Counted from the stretch's first letter, positions 44,870 through 55,039 are shown. The stretch: DNA of 64,000 bases from Hyphomicrobiales bacterium (GCA_900472575.1 UCIV01000011.1:62001-126000); one strand, 5' to 3'. Notes: generated by a model not told the origin, from the letters alone. A program made the numbers and translations.

Positions 44870-45682
44870 ATGAATGCTCCTGCAAAAAACGAAGAATTTG
44901 CCATAAAGATCCCGGATGGCGTTTATGCCGAGACGGTGCTGGACGTGCAGCACTATACCGACAGGCTGTTCCGTTTCCGCATGACGCGCCCGGCTGGCTT
45001 CCGTTTCCGCTCGGGTGAATTTGCCATGATCGGCCTGATGGTCGGCGAAAAGCCGATCTATCGCGCCTATTCGATCGCAAGTCCTGCCTGGGACGAGGAA
45101 CTGGAATTCTTCTCGATCAAGGTGCCGGATGGCCCGCTGACCTCGCACCTGCAGAAGATCAAGCCGGGCGATACCGTGCTCATGCGCAAGAAGCCGACCG
45201 GCACGCTGGTGCTCGACGCGCTCACCCCCGGCAAGCGTCTCTACATGTTCTCGACCGGCACGGGCATTGCGCCTTTCGCCAGCCTGATCCGAGACCCGGA
45301 AACCTACGAAAAATTTGAGGAAGTCATCCTCACCCATACCTGCCGCGAAGTGTCTGAGCTGAAATACGGCCAGGACCTGATGGAAGAGATCAAGAGCCAC
45401 GAGTTCCTCTCCGAACTGGTCGGTGACAAGCTGAAACTCTATTCGACCGTCACCCGCGAAGACTATCCGTTCACCGGTCGCATCACCGACCTGATCGAGA
45501 ACGGCAAGATGTTCTCCGACCTCGGTGTACCCCCGCTTGACCCGGCCGTCGACCGCGGCATGATCTGCGGCTCGGCTGCGATGCTGAAAGACACCAAGGA
45601 ACTGCTCGAAAAGGCAGGCCTTACCGAAGGCGCCAACAACAAGCCGAGCGAGTTCGTCATCGAACGGGCGTTTGTGGGGTGA
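44870..45682 (+). CDS. fpr: Ferredoxin-NADP reductase
   Basis: Moves electrons between NADPH and ferredoxin or flavodoxin; it may supply the sulfite reductase upstream. 270 residues with an N-terminal FAD-binding barrel (RAYSIASPAWDEELEF) and an NADP-binding domain (STGTGIAPFASLIRD, then MICGSAAM). The last residues FVIERAFVG are typical of bacterial Fpr. GGAAG precedes the ATG at 44870 by about 10 bases. A strong terminator follows the stop. It has its own 146-base upstream region, so it need not share the sulfite operon's promoter. Confidence 0.94.
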   Translation: MNAPAKNEEFAIKIPDGVYAETVLDVQHYTDRLFRFRMTRPAGFRFRSGEFAMIGLMVGEKPIYRAYSIASPAWDEELEFFSIKVPDGPLTSHLQKIKPGDTVLMRKKPTGTLVLDALTPGKRLYMFSTGTGIAPFASLIRDPETYEKFEEVILTHTCREVSELKYGQDLMEEIKSHEFLSELVGDKLKLYSTVTREDYPFTGRITDLIENGKMFSDLGVPPLDPAVDRGMICGSAAMLKDTKELLEKAGLTEGANNKPSEFVIERAFVG

Positions 45683-45703
45683 GATGCGACGGCCTGTCGC
45701 CCG

Positions 45704-45728
45704 CAAAATGCTCCAGTGGAGCATTTTG
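45704..45728 (+). terminator. Terminator of fpr
   Basis: A perfect 11-base stem CAAAATGCTCC / GGAGCATTTTG with a 3-base loop, 21 bases after the stop codon; the right arm contains the T4 run. Confidence 0.72.
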
Positions 45729-45961
45729 AGCATCGAACGCCCTGAGCCTTAGCGAAGGGCCGGGTAGCGCTGTACCCGAACGCTAAAAAGCCCCTCACCC
45801 TAACCCTCTCCCCGCATGCGGGGAGAAGGCGCTGACAGGCGGATGAGGGGCAATAGCGGCATCGCTATGCCTTGACCTCCCCAAACATCCGATATCTTAT
45901 CGAGAAATGCATCGTAAGTGAATCCTCGGGACAAGCCCGAGGATGACGACCGGGTAGGAAC
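45729..45961. repeat. Cluster of intergenic palindromic repeats (RIME/REP-like)
   Basis: A chain of inverted repeats fills the gap between fpr and hflX. It contains GCCCT / AGGGC near 45738-45760, CGGGTA / TACCCG at 45761-45778, a large stem with outer arms CCCCTCA / TGAGGGG (45791-45850) around the perfect 20-base palindrome TCTCCCCGCATGCGGGGAGA at 45807-45826, and ATCCTCGGG / CCCGAGGAT at 45922-45944. These recall the short mosaic elements scattered between genes in rhizobial genomes. No gene is present. Confidence 0.7.
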
Positions 45962-47302
45962 TTACCGCTCCCAGTCTTCCTTCTCGCGCTTCGGCCCGTT
46001 GCCGAGCCGGCGTTCGATCTCTGTCGCCTGCGCTTCCGACATGCGTACATCGAGCGTCACCGAACCATCCTCATTGTCCTCGCGGCCGTCGACGATCGAA
46101 TTGCCGTAGACCCAGGAGACCAGCGAAAGCTTGTCCGCGGGAATGGTGATCGAGGTTTCGGTGAGAACGCCGGAAAGCCGCTTGGCGATCTCGTCCATCA
46201 GCGGATCGAGACCCTCGCCGGTAATCGCCGACAGCGCCATGATGTTGTCGCGGCCCTTGGCACGTTCGAACAACGCGTCGTGGGTTTCCGGGTCGAGCCG
46301 GTCGATCTTGTTCCAGACCTCGATGATGCGCTCGGAGCTTTCCTTCTCGTCGATCCCGAGATCGGCAAGAATGCGCAGCACGTCATGCGACTGGGCGGCA
46401 TTGTCCGGATCGGACATGTCGCGCACATGCAGGATGAGATCGGCTTCCAGCACCTCTTCCAGCGTCGCACGGAAGGCGGCGACGAGATGGGTCGGCAGGT
46501 CGGAGATGAAACCGACGGTGTCCGAGAGGATGACCGTGCGGCCATGCGGCAGCTTCATCCGGCGCAATGTCGGGTCAAGCGTTGCAAACAGCATGTCTTC
46601 GGCGAGAACGCCGGCGCCGGTAATGCGGTTGAACAGCGTCGACTTGCCGGCATTGGTATAACCGACCAGCGCCACGATCGGATGTGGCACCTTGCGGCGC
46701 TTGGCGCGATGAAGCTGGCGAGTGCGAACCACCTGTTCAAGCTCGCGCTCGAGCTTGACGATACGGTCCTGCAATAGACGACGGTCGGCTTCGATCTGGG
46801 TTTCACCCGGACCGCCCATGAACCCGCCACCGCCACGCTGGCGTTCAAGGTGAGTCCAGGACCGGACCAGACGACCCTTCTGGTAATTCAGATGCGCCAG
46901 ATCGACCTGCAGCGTGCCTTCCTTGGTGGAGGCACGGCGGCCGAAAATCTCGAGGATCAGGCCAGTACGGTCGATGACCTTGGCGTTCAGTTCTTTTTCG
47001 AGATTGCGCTGCTGCACCGGCGTCAGCGGATGATCGACGATGACGAGGCCGGCATCCTTCTCGTCGAGAAGCGCCTTGATTTCCTCGATCTTGCCGGTTC
47101 CCATCAGGGTCGCTGGACGCGGCTGATTGACGGGAACGATCAGTCCCTGAACCACGTCGAGATCGATGGCGCGGGCAAGCCCGGTCGCCTCTTCCAGTCG
47201 TGCCTCGTTGGATCTCTTTGGAGCGGCGACGATCGGTGCGTCGCTCTGGCTACCGCGGGCGCGCATCTGCTTGAGCACCGGCACGACGACCACGGCGCGC
47301 AT
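45962..47302 (-). CDS. hflX: GTPase HflX
   Basis: Ribosome-associated GTPase that rescues stalled or damaged ribosomes. From the first ATG it has 446 residues: an N-terminal nucleotide-binding domain (TLMGTGKIEEI), a coiled coil ending in GGGGFMGGPGETQIE, and the GTPase domain with GYTNAGKST (G1), LDPTLR (G2), SDTVGFI (G3) and NKID (G4). The reading frame continues 21 codons upstream to the hfq stop, and an ATT at 47365 with AAGGA 9 bases ahead could be the true start; family members of rhizobia begin in this region. It lies immediately downstream of hfq, as in many bacteria. Confidence 0.93.
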   Translation of the reverse strand: MRAVVVVPVLKQMRARGSQSDAPIVAAPKRSNEARLEEATGLARAIDLDVVQGLIVPVNQPRPATLMGTGKIEEIKALLDEKDAGLVIVDHPLTPVQQRNLEKELNAKVIDRTGLILEIFGRRASTKEGTLQVDLAHLNYQKGRLVRSWTHLERQRGGGGFMGGPGETQIEADRRLLQDRIVKLERELEQVVRTRQLHRAKRRKVPHPIVALVGYTNAGKSTLFNRITGAGVLAEDMLFATLDPTLRRMKLPHGRTVILSDTVGFISDLPTHLVAAFRATLEEVLEADLILHVRDMSDPDNAAQSHDVLRILADLGIDEKESSERIIEVWNKIDRLDPETHDALFERAKGRDNIMALSAITGEGLDPLMDEIAKRLSGVLTETSITIPADKLSLVSWVYGNSIVDGREDNEDGSVTLDVRMSEAQATEIERRLGNGPKREKEDWER

Positions 47303-47377
47303 ATCGTCCCGGTGCTTTTCGGCTTCCGGGACGAGCGATTCGTTAGACGTATCTCGTGTAGAAATCTGTCTCTGTCC

Positions 47378-47620
47378 TTAGGCTGCGTTTTCTTCGGTCT
47401 CGAACATCTGCATGGGCTGGCCCGGCATGATGGTCGAGATCGCGTGCTTATACACGAGCTGGGAGTGCCCGTCACGACGAAGAAGCACGCAGAAATTGTC
47501 GAAGGAGGTTACGACTCCCGTGAGCTTGACCCCGTTGATGAGGAATATAGTCAGGGAAATCTTCTGCTTTCGGACTGTATTGAGAAATAAATCCTGCAGG
47601 TTCTGAGAACGTTCCGCCAT
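47378..47620 (-). CDS. hfq: RNA chaperone Hfq
   Basis: An 80-residue hexameric Sm-like protein that pairs small RNAs with mRNAs. Sm1 motif: [27 protein letters not shown]; Sm2 motif: [10 protein letters not shown]. The length of 80 residues and the short acidic tail (FETEENAA) are typical of rhizobial Hfq. The ATG at 47620 has an AGAAAGAA stretch upstream. hflX follows. The 300-base region upstream holds its promoter. Confidence 0.97.
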   Translation of the reverse strand: MAERSQNLQDLFLNTVRKQKISLTIFLINGVKLTGVVTSFDNFCVLLRRDGHSQLVYKHAISTIMPGQPMQMFETEENAA

Positions 47621-47920
47621 AGCGCCGATTCTTTCTTTCTTGCCGGCAATCTGCCGGGATAATGATCTCACGTGATAAGAGATGATGGAGAAACGCCCCG
47701 TGTTTCCCTTCCCCCACAAGTCTGGTTACCAAATCGGCGTCTTTTCCGCAATCTCGAAAAAGGCGTCGCGCATATTCGATGCGACACTGCCCTTATGTCC
47801 GCAGGCGCTGTCTTCCATCGATTGAAACGATTGGAATGCAGATTTCGGCACTCTGCGTGAAGCCGTAGTCAAAGATACATGGGACCGCACGAATGCGACC
47901 CCGGTAGCTAGGCAAAGGCC
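47621..47920. other. hfq upstream region
   Basis: About 300 bases between the ntrX stop and the hfq start, both on the minus strand. A terminator-like hairpin for ntrYX lies at 47881-47902. The rest should hold the hfq promoter; I can place no convincing consensus. A GCCGGCAA / TTGCCGGC-type symmetric stretch near 47642-47660 is present. No gene is seen. Confidence 0.5.
47881..47902 (-). terminator. Terminator-like hairpin after ntrX
   Basis: On the minus strand GGGGTCGCA and TGCGGTCCC pair around a TTCG tetraloop, with two G-T wobbles, followed by a moderately T-rich stretch. It lies 18 bases past the ntrX stop. Confidence 0.45.
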
Positions 47921-49285
47921 TCAGACGCCGAGCGATTTCAGCTTGCGGTGCAGCGCCGATCGCTCCATGCCGACAAATTCTGCGGTGCGGGAAATATTGC
48001 CGCCGAAGCGGTTGATCTGCGCGATAAGATAATCACGCTCGAACATTTCACGCGCCTCTCTCAGCGGAAGCGTCATGATGTGGACATCCCCCTTCGACGA
48101 GACCTTTGGCAGCATGTCACCGAGGTCGGTCGGCAGCATATCGGCGGAGATCGCCGTATCCGGGCCATCCGTGCGCGCGAGAATCATCAGCCGCTCGATA
48201 TTGTTGCGCAACTGGCGGATATTGCCCGGCCAGTCATGCGCCTGCAGGACGGCCATAGCATCGTCGCCAATCTTGCGCGGGCGGATACCCGCCTGTTCGG
48301 AAACCTGCCTCATGAACATGTCGACAAGGAAGGGAATGTCCTCACGACGTTCTGCCAGTGCCGGTACCTTGACCGGTACGACCGCGAGACGATGATAGAG
48401 ATCCTCGCGGAAGGCACCTTCGGAGATCAGGCTCTCCAGATTGTAAGCGGTCGAGGAAATGATGCGGACATCCACCTTCACCCGCTTCGAACCGCCGACG
48501 CGCTCGAACTGCTGGTCGACGAGCACACGCAGGATCTTGTTCTGTGTCTCGCGCGGCATCTCGCCGATTTCGTCGAGGTAGAGGATGCCGCGATGCGCCT
48601 CTTCAAGCGCGCCAATCTTGCGCGGCTGGCCAGGCGTCCCCTCGGTGCCGAAAAGTGCCACCTCCATCCGGTCGGGCGTGATAGTTGCCGCATTGAGCGC
48701 CACGAAAGGACCAGTCGCGCGCGACGACTTGCGATGGATCATCCGGGCAACGAGTTCCTTGCCTGAGCCGGAAGGGCCAAGGATCATGATGCGGCTGTTG
48801 GTCGGCGCGACTTTTTCGATCGTCTGACGAAGCTGGGAGACGGCAACCGAAGTTCCGACCAGTTCGGCCGCATCACCGGTGCGCTTCTTGAGTTCGGACA
48901 CTTCGCGCTTGAGCTTGGAGTTTTCCAGTGCCCGCTCGGCAATCAGGATCAGGCGGTCGGCTTTGAACGGCTTTTCAATAAAATCGAAGGCGCCGCGCTT
49001 GATAGCCGAGACGGCCGTCTCGACATTGCCGTGACCGGAGATCATCACCACCGGCAGCTCGGGATGGCGGCTCTTGATCTCGTCCAGCAACGCCAGGCCA
49101 TCGAGCTTCGACCCCTGCATCCAGATATCGAGGAAAACCAGCCGCGGCACGCGGTCGGAAATCGCCGCCAGAGCACTGTCGCTGTCATACGCCATCCGTG
49201 TCTCGTGGCCCTCGTCGGAGAGAATGCCCGAAACGATCTCGCGGATATCCGCCTCGTCATCGACGACCAGAATGTCAGACGCCAT
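47921..49285 (-). CDS. ntrX: Nitrogen-related response regulator NtrX
   Basis: Response regulator paired with NtrY. 454 residues: receiver domain (residues 1-120, phospho-acceptor Asp53), AAA+ domain (about 140-375, Walker A GPSGSGKE, Walker B LYLDEIG), and a C-terminal Fis-type helix-turn-helix (NRFGGNISRTAEFVGMERSALHRKL). The loop that carries GAFTGA in sigma-54 activators reads ALFGTEGTPGQPRK here, so direct sigma-54 activation is unlikely, as reported for other alphaproteobacterial NtrX proteins. Its start lies inside the last codons of ntrY (11-base overlap), so the two are coupled. Confidence 0.94.
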   Translation of the reverse strand: MASDILVVDDEADIREIVSGILSDEGHETRMAYDSDSALAAISDRVPRLVFLDIWMQGSKLDGLALLDEIKSRHPELPVVMISGHGNVETAVSAIKRGAFDFIEKPFKADRLILIAERALENSKLKREVSELKKRTGDAAELVGTSVAVSQLRQTIEKVAPTNSRIMILGPSGSGKELVARMIHRKSSRATGPFVALNAATITPDRMEVALFGTEGTPGQPRKIGALEEAHRGILYLDEIGEMPRETQNKILRVLVDQQFERVGGSKRVKVDVRIISSTAYNLESLISEGAFREDLYHRLAVVPVKVPALAERREDIPFLVDMFMRQVSEQAGIRPRKIGDDAMAVLQAHDWPGNIRQLRNNIERLMILARTDGPDTAISADMLPTDLGDMLPKVSSKGDVHIMTLPLREAREMFERDYLIAQINRFGGNISRTAEFVGMERSALHRKLKSLGV

Positions 49286-51545
49286 AAGCTACTTCCTTGT
49301 CTTTATCTTTCACGGGCGCGCCAACCGCATCGACATGTGGCAAAAGCACCCTGATCATGGCGCCCTTGCCATGATCGAAATCGGCAGGGGCATCGTGCAG
49401 TTCGAGCTGCCCCCCATGTTCTTCAATGATCTTCTTGACGATGGCGAGGCCGAGCCCTGTGCCCTTTTCGCGCATTGTCATATAGGGTTCGAGTATCCGG
49501 TGGCGGTTCTCGGTCGGCAGTCCGATGCCGTTGTCGATCACATCCACCACGAACAGATCGCGTGCCTTGTCAAAACCGGAGCGCACCATCACCTTGCGCC
49601 CGTCACGCTCCTCGTCGGCCGGCACCATCTCGATCGCCTCGACGGCATTCTTCACGAGATTGCCGAAAGCCTGACCGAGCATCCGTCCATCGAACAGGCC
49701 GTTGAGAGGTTCGTCACCGAGTTCGCGAATGAAATCGACATGGGTCGTACCCATTTCGCGCAGGAAGATCGAATCCTTCAGGATGGCCCTGAGATCGGTG
49801 ATTTCCTTCGACGGCTTGGGCATGCGGGCAAACGAAGAGAATTCGTCGACCATGCGGCCGATATCGCCGACCTGCCGGACGATCGTGTCCGTGCACTGAT
49901 CGAAGACCGCCCGATCATTCTCATCGATCTGCTTGCCGTAACGGCGTTTCAGCCGCTCCGCCGACAATTGGATAGGCGTCAGCGGGTTCTTGATCTCATG
50001 GGCGATACGGCGCGCCACATCCGCCCATGCCGTTGAACGCTGTGCAATCACTAGATCGGTAATATCATCGAGCGTGATGACATAGGAATCGTTCGACGTG
50101 CGCTGTTCTTCGCGGGTGACCTGAACTGACAATGTCCGTTCCTTGCCGTTGCGCATCAGGTTGACTTCCTTACGGAAATCCCCGCGGGATCGTGTTGTGG
50201 CTTCGGTCAGAACATGGTCGATCTCGGGTGCGATCTCCTGCAATGTTCTACCGATAAGGCCCTGCTGTTCAATGCCGAGCATCTCTTCGGCGGACGGATT
50301 GACGATGCTGACCCTCCGGTCGTCGACGCCGATGACAGCCGCCGTTACACCGGAAAGCACGGCTTCGATGAAGCGGCGACGATCATCGACTTCGTCCTTG
50401 GCCTCCAGAATCTCGTCCTGCTGCGTGCGGATTTCGGAGATCATCTTGTTGAATGTGCGTGACAGGCTGCCGACGTCGCCATCGGCAGCGCGAACGGGAA
50501 CGACAACATTGAGATTGCCGCTGCCGACAGCGTCAGCAGCACTGATCAGCAGTCGGATCGGCCGCACGATACGGTCGGCAACCGCGATTGCTGCCCAGAT
50601 TGCCGCCAGAAGAACGATAAGTGCGAACCCGAGATAGAGCACGGCAAAGGCAAACTGGAGCGACGAGCGGCCCGCTTCCATCGCCTTGTACTCGGCAGTG
50701 TTTTCCTCCATAAGCCGCATGGCATTCATGACCTTCGGGTCGACGGCGCGGATCGTGTAGAGGAATGTTCCCGATATAGCCTCCGTCTTCATCACCGCCC
50801 CCACAAGATTGGTGATGCCGGGCGGAATTAGTGTCGGCTGGCCGCCCGCGGCGGACTTCAGCGCATCGGCTGGGATAGCAGGCAGCGGTCGCTCGGTCTT
50901 TATATCGGCCTGTGCAATCGCCTGACCATCCTCCTGAACCAGGAAGGCCCCGAGCATGCCGCGCCCACGCGCCTGACGGGTCATCAGGTCCAGAAAGCCG
51001 GTGCGATCGAGATAGAACATCGCACGATTGCGTTCGAGGTCGTTGGACATCGAGACCGTCTGACCCTGCAGATAGCTCGCATTCTCCATCATGTAAGCGC
51101 GGGCGATATCCTGCGACGACTGCACGATCGACTGCGTGCGCAGTGAAAACCAGCGATCAAGGCCGACATTCAGCGTCAGGCTGGCAAAGATCGCCACCAG
51201 CACCGCCGGCGTGATGGCGACGATGGAAAACAGAACGACGATTCGCACGTGGAGGCGCGCCGCGGCCCTGCCCCGGTTCCGGGCACGCAGCAGCCGCGTC
51301 ACCTCGCGCCCAATGAGATACATCAGGCCGATGATGAACAGCGAATTGATGACGGCCGACGCAATCACCACGTTTCCGGTCGGCGCAATCGGCGTCAGTC
51401 CGAGGAGAACAAGCAGGGTTAGAATGGCGCAGACCAGCGCACCACCAGCCAGAAGAATACCCGGCAAGGCAAAGGAGGCGCGACGATCCTGAATGAAGGT
51501 CGCTGATTGAGCGTCGGCAAGGGGTGCCGTCCCGCCGTCCACCAT
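49275..51545 (-). CDS. ntrY: Sensor histidine kinase NtrY
   Basis: Membrane sensor kinase of the NtrYX system, linked to nitrogen, envelope and redox signals in alphaproteobacteria. 756 residues: several N-terminal membrane helices (about residues 25-120 and again near 280-320), a periplasmic or extracytoplasmic domain between them, HAMP, PAS (about 380-490) and a histidine kinase core (HEIKNPLTPIQLSAERLK with the phosphorylated His, then NLVKNAVEAIE and GTGLGLAIVKKI). The start is ATG 51545 or the adjacent ATG 51548; GGGAGGG lies just upstream. The ATG at 51590 is not needed. Confidence 0.94.
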   Translation of the reverse strand: MVDGGTAPLADAQSATFIQDRRASFALPGILLAGGALVCAILTLLVLLGLTPIAPTGNVVIASAVINSLFIIGLMYLIGREVTRLLRARNRGRAAARLHVRIVVLFSIVAITPAVLVAIFASLTLNVGLDRWFSLRTQSIVQSSQDIARAYMMENASYLQGQTVSMSNDLERNRAMFYLDRTGFLDLMTRQARGRGMLGAFLVQEDGQAIAQADIKTERPLPAIPADALKSAAGGQPTLIPPGITNLVGAVMKTEAISGTFLYTIRAVDPKVMNAMRLMEENTAEYKAMEAGRSSLQFAFAVLYLGFALIVLLAAIWAAIAVADRIVRPIRLLISAADAVGSGNLNVVVPVRAADGDVGSLSRTFNKMISEIRTQQDEILEAKDEVDDRRRFIEAVLSGVTAAVIGVDDRRVSIVNPSAEEMLGIEQQGLIGRTLQEIAPEIDHVLTEATTRSRGDFRKEVNLMRNGKERTLSVQVTREEQRTSNDSYVITLDDITDLVIAQRSTAWADVARRIAHEIKNPLTPIQLSAERLKRRYGKQIDENDRAVFDQCTDTIVRQVGDIGRMVDEFSSFARMPKPSKEITDLRAILKDSIFLREMGTTHVDFIRELGDEPLNGLFDGRMLGQAFGNLVKNAVEAIEMVPADEERDGRKVMVRSGFDKARDLFVVDVIDNGIGLPTENRHRILEPYMTMREKGTGLGLAIVKKIIEEHGGQLELHDAPADFDHGKGAMIRVLLPHVDAVGAPVKDKDKEVAYGV

Positions 51546-51907
51546 CATATCCCTCCCGCTCTGGGACCAACCACATTGTCGCCTGACCAAATATGGAAAG
51601 ACGCTTCAAAATCACCAAATTTGGATGTCCGGGTGTTTGACCGAAAAATGCCGCCGGTCTCACTAGGCCACCTGCGTGACCTCTAAGCAACGCATTGTGG
51701 CGAAAATGCAACGATCATCTCCAACTGTCAAGCAGTCAGTGATTTTGGCACATCACAATGAGTGGATGTCCACGGAAATAGCCAACCGCAAACGTGGTGT
51801 TCAGTACACTTGGGAAAACGACGCTTCTTGCTGTTAGAGGCGAAGCGGGACCCGCACAATTTAATCGCACCGGTGACTTTATCTTCGGCCTGTGGCATGG
51901 AGATATC
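51546..51907. other. Divergent region between ntrY and the copper triad
   Basis: About 360 bases without a gene. Two near-identical 12-base symmetric repeats lie at 51586-51597 and 51614-51625 on the ntrY side. The middle is ordinary sequence with a TGGCAC at 51748 that lacks the rest of a sigma-54 promoter. GGAG at 51899-51902 is the ribosome site of the next gene. Confidence 0.5.
51586..51625. repeat. Two copies of a 12-base symmetric repeat upstream of ntrY
   Basis: ACCAAATATGGA (51586-51597) and ACCAAATTTGGA (51614-51625) differ at one position and start 28 bases apart. The second is centred on the perfect palindrome CCAAATTTGG. They lie 41-80 bases upstream of the ntrY start and may be operators for a regulator of ntrYX. 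Confidence 0.45.
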
Positions 51908-52312
51908 ATGAAGGCGATCCGGCAAATCCTATCGGACAGGATTCTGGCTACAGCACTGGCCGTAGCCCTTGGCTACCTGTTGGTGTTTCAGGGATTCACC
52001 GGAAATATGGCAAGGGCGTCGACAGCGATCGTCGCACAAGATCAGCTTCACGTCCTTTGCGGCTCCAATGGCGTTTTTGACGCACAGCCTGCCGGTTCAG
52101 ATAAACCGCTGAAACGAAGTGCAGACTGCCCCTGCGCAAGCCTGTGCCGACTGACGCATTCTGTCACATCCGCGATCCTGTCTGCCGGCCTTGCCTTGCA
52201 AGTATCTTTGGCACAGGCGCCGGCGAATATCGTTTTCGCAGTCCTCCCGACACCGGAACCAACGCGTCGGGGTCTATTGCCTGATGCCAGAGCACCTCCC
52301 TCGCTCGTCTGA
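51908..52312 (+). CDS. DUF2946-like small exported protein
   Basis: A 134-residue protein with an N-terminal hydrophobic segment (about residues 12-30, ATALAVALGYLLVFQGF) and a cysteine pattern DCPCASLCRL in the middle. The end (PTRRGLLPDARAPPSLV) resembles the closing R-x-P-P motif of DUF2946 proteins, which accompany copper genes. Cysteines suggest metal handling. GGAG lies 5 bases before the ATG at 51908; the frame is open from 51794 without a better start. First of three co-directional copper-related genes. Confidence 0.68.
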   Translation: MKAIRQILSDRILATALAVALGYLLVFQGFTGNMARASTAIVAQDQLHVLCGSNGVFDAQPAGSDKPLKRSADCPCASLCRLTHSVTSAILSAGLALQVSLAQAPANIVFAVLPTPEPTRRGLLPDARAPPSLV

Positions 52313-52458
52313 TCGTCCGCCGATACGGCAGGAACATCAATCTATCATTTCAAAGCAGTTTTAACCGCTTTGCCCTTCATCATTAGTTGGCCGTCACCGG
52401 AGCGCGCTTTCTCCTCCGGCAGGCAAAAGCCAACAGAAACACTCCCTCGGAGACACTC

Positions 52459-52947
52459 ATGTTCATCAGGAACATCGCCACCTATGCCGTGCTCGGCACC
52501 ATGCTCGCATTCGGCTCTGCCCAGGCGCACGGCTTCAAGCTCGGCCAGATCGAAATCGGTCACCCCTATTCCCGGGCAATGTTGCCCATGGCAAAGGTTG
52601 GCGGCGGCTATTTCAAGATTACAAATAACGGACCGGCAGACCGCCTCGTCAGCGTCACATCCGATCGCGCCGGCAGTGTTGAGCTGCACGAGATGAAGAT
52701 GAACGGCGCCGTGATGCAGATGCGCGAACTTGAAGCAGGCATCGCAATTCCGGCCAACACCACGGTCGAACTCAAGCCCGGCAGCTACCACCTGATGTTC
52801 ATCAACGTGCCGCAGCCCTTCAAGGAAGGTGAGATGATCAAGGCGACGCTGGTGTTTGAGAAAGCAGGGTCCGTCGATGTCGAATTTGCTGTTGGCCCGG
52901 TAGCAGGCGACAAGGGCAGTGATGCACACGCTGAACACGGGAAATGA
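52459..52947 (+). CDS. Periplasmic copper chaperone PCu(A)C
   Basis: Carries Cu(I) in the periplasm to the CuA or CuB centre of cytochrome oxidase. 162 residues with a signal peptide (about residues 1-23, ending AQA-H). The copper ligand set H(M)x10Mx21HxM is complete: His77, Met88, His111 and Met113 (ELHEMKM ... SYHLMF). GGAGA lies 6 bases before the ATG at 52459. The stop overlaps the start of the SCO gene (ATGA). This pairing with SCO is a usual one for copper delivery. Confidence 0.92.
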   Translation: MFIRNIATYAVLGTMLAFGSAQAHGFKLGQIEIGHPYSRAMLPMAKVGGGYFKITNNGPADRLVSVTSDRAGSVELHEMKMNGAVMQMRELEAGIAIPANTTVELKPGSYHLMFINVPQPFKEGEMIKATLVFEKAGSVDVEFAVGPVAGDKGSDAHAEHGK

Positions 52948-53531
52948 CGATGAAAAATCCGTTCATGCTGATCGCCACGACGATCTGCGCGGCCTTCTTC
53001 TGTGTGCTGGTCGGCATCCTGTTCTTCACCTTCAAGGATGAGCCGCGAAACAGCAAGTTCGGCACCGCCTTCTCCCTGGTTAACGACAAGGGTGAAACGG
53101 TCGACCAGTCGATCTTCAAGGGCAATCCGTCACTGGTCTATTTCGGCTATACGCATTGCCCCGAGGTTTGCCCGACAACGCTTTTCGAGGTTGCGGGATA
53201 TCTGAACCAGCTCGGAGAAGAAGGTGCTCCGATCAAGAGCTACCTGTTCACGGTCGATCCGGAACGGGATACGCCCGAGATCATGAACGGATATGTCACC
53301 GCGTTTTCAGACCGGATCACCGGCGTGACCGGTACGCCTGAAGAAATGAAGCGGGTAATAGCCGGCTGGAAGGCATTTGCGGAAAAGGTGCCGAACAAGA
53401 GCGGCGGCTATTCCATGAGCCATACAATGGACCTTTTCCTCATCGGCGCCGATGGCCGCCTGAAGGGCCTTATCCCATATGGCGCGGATTCCGACGATGC
53501 GGTTGAAAAAATCCGCAGCAGACTCCTGTAA
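52944..53531 (+). CDS. SCO1/SenC family copper chaperone
   Basis: Membrane-anchored thioredoxin-fold protein that delivers copper to, or reduces cysteines of, cytochrome oxidase subunit II. 195 residues: one N-terminal membrane helix (about residues 8-30), the CxxxC copper site Cys72/Cys76 (HCPEVCP) and the third ligand His160 (SMSHTMD). The ATG at 52944 overlaps the PCu(A)C stop; a second ATG at 52950 is possible. A hairpin follows the stop. The cytochrome oxidase genes it serves are not in this window. Confidence 0.92.
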   Translation: MTMKNPFMLIATTICAAFFCVLVGILFFTFKDEPRNSKFGTAFSLVNDKGETVDQSIFKGNPSLVYFGYTHCPEVCPTTLFEVAGYLNQLGEEGAPIKSYLFTVDPERDTPEIMNGYVTAFSDRITGVTGTPEEMKRVIAGWKAFAEKVPNKSGGYSMSHTMDLFLIGADGRLKGLIPYGADSDDAVEKIRSRLL

Positions 53532-53553
53532 CAACGCAGCGCGTTACGGGATC

Positions 53554-53578
53554 GGACGCCGGACAGTGTCCGGCGTCC
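53554..53578. terminator. Perfect stem-loop between SCO and ntrC
   Basis: An 11-base stem GGACGCCGGAC / GTCCGGCGTCC with a 3-base loop separates the convergent SCO and ntrC genes. It could end transcription from both sides although no T-run follows. Confidence 0.5.
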
Positions 53579-53587
53579 CGCAAAGGA

Positions 53588-55035
<1,448 letters not shown>

Positions 55036-55039
<4 letters not shown>

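Noticed and set aside
51736-51770. A possible sigma-54 promoter before the copper triad (TGGCAC)
   Set aside because: The -12 part (TTGC) is not at the required distance.
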